Shown: positions 41,801 to 41,947 of the stretch, piece after piece
Layout: every line of letters starts with the position of its first letter
Numbering within the stretch: position 1 is the first letter of the stretch
NCBI GenBank assembly: GCA_964347615.1
Contig: CAYFZO010000018.1
Span: 1 to 41,947, forward strand
Direction: 5' to 3'
DNA: 41,947 nt
Origin: CAYFZO01 sp964347615
Lineage (GTDB): Bacteria; Pseudomonadota; Gammaproteobacteria; Poriferisulfidales; Oxydemutatoraceae
Made by a program: the position numbers and the translations under genes
Notes under the pieces: generated by a model
Databases searched by the model: none
Told to the model about the DNA's origin: nothing
What the model saw: only the letters and a program-made list of their open reading frames with translations

Positions 41801-41947
41801 CACGGCCAACGCCAGCGTCGGCCAACTTCCGTCCTCCGCTCGGATGACCTCGACTTCCCCGCTGAACTCAAGCTCGACGACGATTTCCTCGGCGGGGTCG
41901 CCCCCCACGTAGGCGTCTCTCCCCTCGAAAGGAGAGGAAGTGATTGT
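38174..41947 (-). CDS. Giant repetitive surface-type protein with an SWM domain and A/B beta-sandwich modules (N-terminus outside window)
   Basis: The frame is open from the window edge (TITSSPFEGRDAYVGGDPAE) to a stop at 38174, at least 1257 residues. The first 100 or so visible residues fit an SWM/flagellar-associated repeat (VVELEFSGEVEV, PTLALAVGSETRFAVYD, KLVFRY, GDGISVPEGALRLNGARI). Next come A/B modules of about 226 residues: A has VTLSLTDFTLSGNQ and LSLQGGTPNPQVLEV; B has FDPDLVEIQRGRSAQFEVAI, VADRKTTVTLAIS and KSRETVTVAATA. Diverged modules fill the middle; a recognisable one ends the protein. Composition is Val/Ser/Thr/Glu-rich with almost no Cys. No C-terminal anchor, sorting signal or autotransporter barrel is seen. 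An adhesin-like, exported role is inferred. The start at 41908 in the open frame is not the real start. Confidence 0.75.
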   Translation of the reverse strand, partial: TITSSPFEGRDAYVGGDPAEEIVVELEFSGEVEVIRAEDGSWPTLALAVGSETRFAVYDEAASSPDKLVFRYKPQNDDNDGDGISVPEGALRLNGARILDADVPVSLGLGVHAIENAPGHKVAETPLVTLGFTPVGGEVGEALTLNLGESKAVTLSLTDFTLSGNQTASFEVSVEGEGLSLQGGTPNPQVLEVNLDAANVTAGVTVSASDSAVSIGELRVRALSGIELAGGMETASLPIEALQEASLRFDPDLVEIQRGRSAQFEVAINPSLVADRKTTVTLAISDQGFAQGFAFGTGRTQREIITFDADKSRETVTVAATAEINSMVEVKVEVTASSGVALPPSLPPSLNLRATVPRAALDLTPAGGAPGDELVLNTGTDEVVTLSLPDLTLSGDHVVEFEVSVSGGGLTLQGGTPNPQVLEVSLDAVNVTAGVTVTASDSAVSAGELSVRAVSGVELAGGVETTSLPIRVLQSVSLVFDPDVVEIQRGRSTQFEVAITPSLVADRKATVTLTLSEEGFAFDAGRTQHEVTFDTGKSRETVTVTATAAPGPMVSVSVDVTATSGVDLVPPPSLPPSLSLQATLPLVSVTFSPAGELRLPSGGEASVTLSLADYSLAGDQAIVLGVSADDGGLEVVPQSVSLTAASPTATVQVSASRRVESGNLVVSAVSGAELVGRMQSLPVVVSPRQLAVSFEPSMVRLVRGGAAEEMVSTEVSLSVAPALEGDEELVLELTSGVAGNLSVSPDEATLSSEVRAVDVTVTASAAGSGAVAAAEGSGTSIGNAEVSFMPMTVEVVRGVELSLSEEMVTITAGESTEITVATEPPLEGEERVTVTLSVAEGLSVAGSELIGGNTLVLTSAENSSARVSVRTSTPDLDLAMGISASGEGENVGVVGESPSLRVVTEVSGEVAVVLSPQPVEVQQGSSAILSVATFPQLAAGQSVMVRLAIAPADAGLSFADGSSVTDVSLGETEQSVDVEVVASVEAAIGSSARVTSMTDASVGLDVVPDNRSEATLEVTIPQVTLGFTPADVLELNLSESRAVELSLTGFTLSGNQVAEFEVSVEGEGLTLEGGVQMIRVSFAAGENTKSISVMASADAASVGRLVVRPVGGVELAGDVETASLPIGVLQSVELVFDPADVEIQRGRSAQFEMRTSEPLVADRMVTVTLAISDPGFAFDAGSTQREVVLDAGKSRETVTVEATEAITATATATVSVDVRTTSGVDLASPLPSLSLTVTEEARGVMLRIRVFLEGALE
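40190..40885 (-). repeat. A/B module, second copy from the visible N-terminal side
   Basis: Encodes LDLTPAGGAPGDELVLNTGT through FDPDVVEIQRGRSTQFEVAI and KSRETVTVTATA. The shared 15-base word lies at 40326, exactly 678 bases (226 codons) from the copy at 41004. Confidence 0.8.
40886..41575 (-). repeat. A/B module, first visible copy
   Basis: Encodes VTLGFTPVGGEVGEALTLNL through FDPDLVEIQRGRSAQFEVAI and KSRETVTVAATA. The word GTCTCGCGCGACTTG is at 41004. Long stretches match the neighbouring module at DNA level. Confidence 0.8.

Overview
The window looks like a GC-rich proteobacterial chromosome, most likely gammaproteobacterial. The evidence is gene content and order. lpoA-yraN-diaA, petABC-sspA and mlaC-murA-hisG-hisD-nif3 occur in the same relative order as I remember from Pseudomonas-type genomes. 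The cytochrome b Qo motif (PLWY rather than PEWY) also fits that part of the tree. I could not run a search, so the taxonomy is inference.

Layout: (1) 1-7281, minus strand: a compact type IV pilus operon, pilT -> fused pilM/pilN -> pilO -> pilP -> pilQ -> pilB-like ATPase, most joints overlapping or touching, followed by queA (cut by the window edge). (2) 7325-7640: tRNA-Leu(CAA) and tRNA-Arg(CCT). (3) 7690-10528: three tandem family-25 glycosyltransferase paralogues of visibly lower GC, directly after tRNA-Arg. (4) 10.6-16.8 kb: a small membrane-anchored protein, yjbQ, ispG, and a metK-ahcY-rsmE methyl-cycle operon with a long structured leader. A 16-bp perfect palindrome separates it from a divergent thioredoxin-like gene. 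(5) 17.0-24.7 kb: lpoA-yraN-diaA and a GlcD-type FAD oxidoreductase, convergent with petA-petB-petC-sspA. (6) 24.9-31.9 kb: an accessory island made of broken mobile elements (ISNCY-like, IS256-like and integrase-type remnants). It holds an intact AT-rich 1054-aa AlbA_2 (Schlafen-type) protein, an intact Fic protein translationally linked to the ruined 3' end of a type I restriction hsdM gene, a membrane-anchored formylglycine-generating-enzyme (FGE) fold protein, a kinase scrap and a 518-bp duplicated piece of nif3. (7) 31.9-37.9 kb: nif3, hisD, aroG, hisG, murA, mlaC, all minus strand. (8) 38.0-41.9 kb: a tandem 10-bp repeat and a very long repetitive surface-type protein (SWM domain plus A/B beta-sandwich modules) that continues past the window end.

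How the parts work together: the pilus operon encodes the alignment complex, the secretin and both motor ATPases, but no pilin, platform protein or prepilin peptidase. metK and ahcY make S-adenosylmethionine and clear S-adenosylhomocysteine, and rsmE uses the cofactor. petABC is the respiratory bc1 complex. The accessory island sits between two otherwise conserved chromosomal blocks and reads as a degraded defence hotspot. The AlbA_2 giant protein is the best candidate there for an undescribed function. The FGE-fold protein carries a C-terminus shaped like the variable region of a diversity-generating retroelement, although no reverse transcriptase is present in the window.
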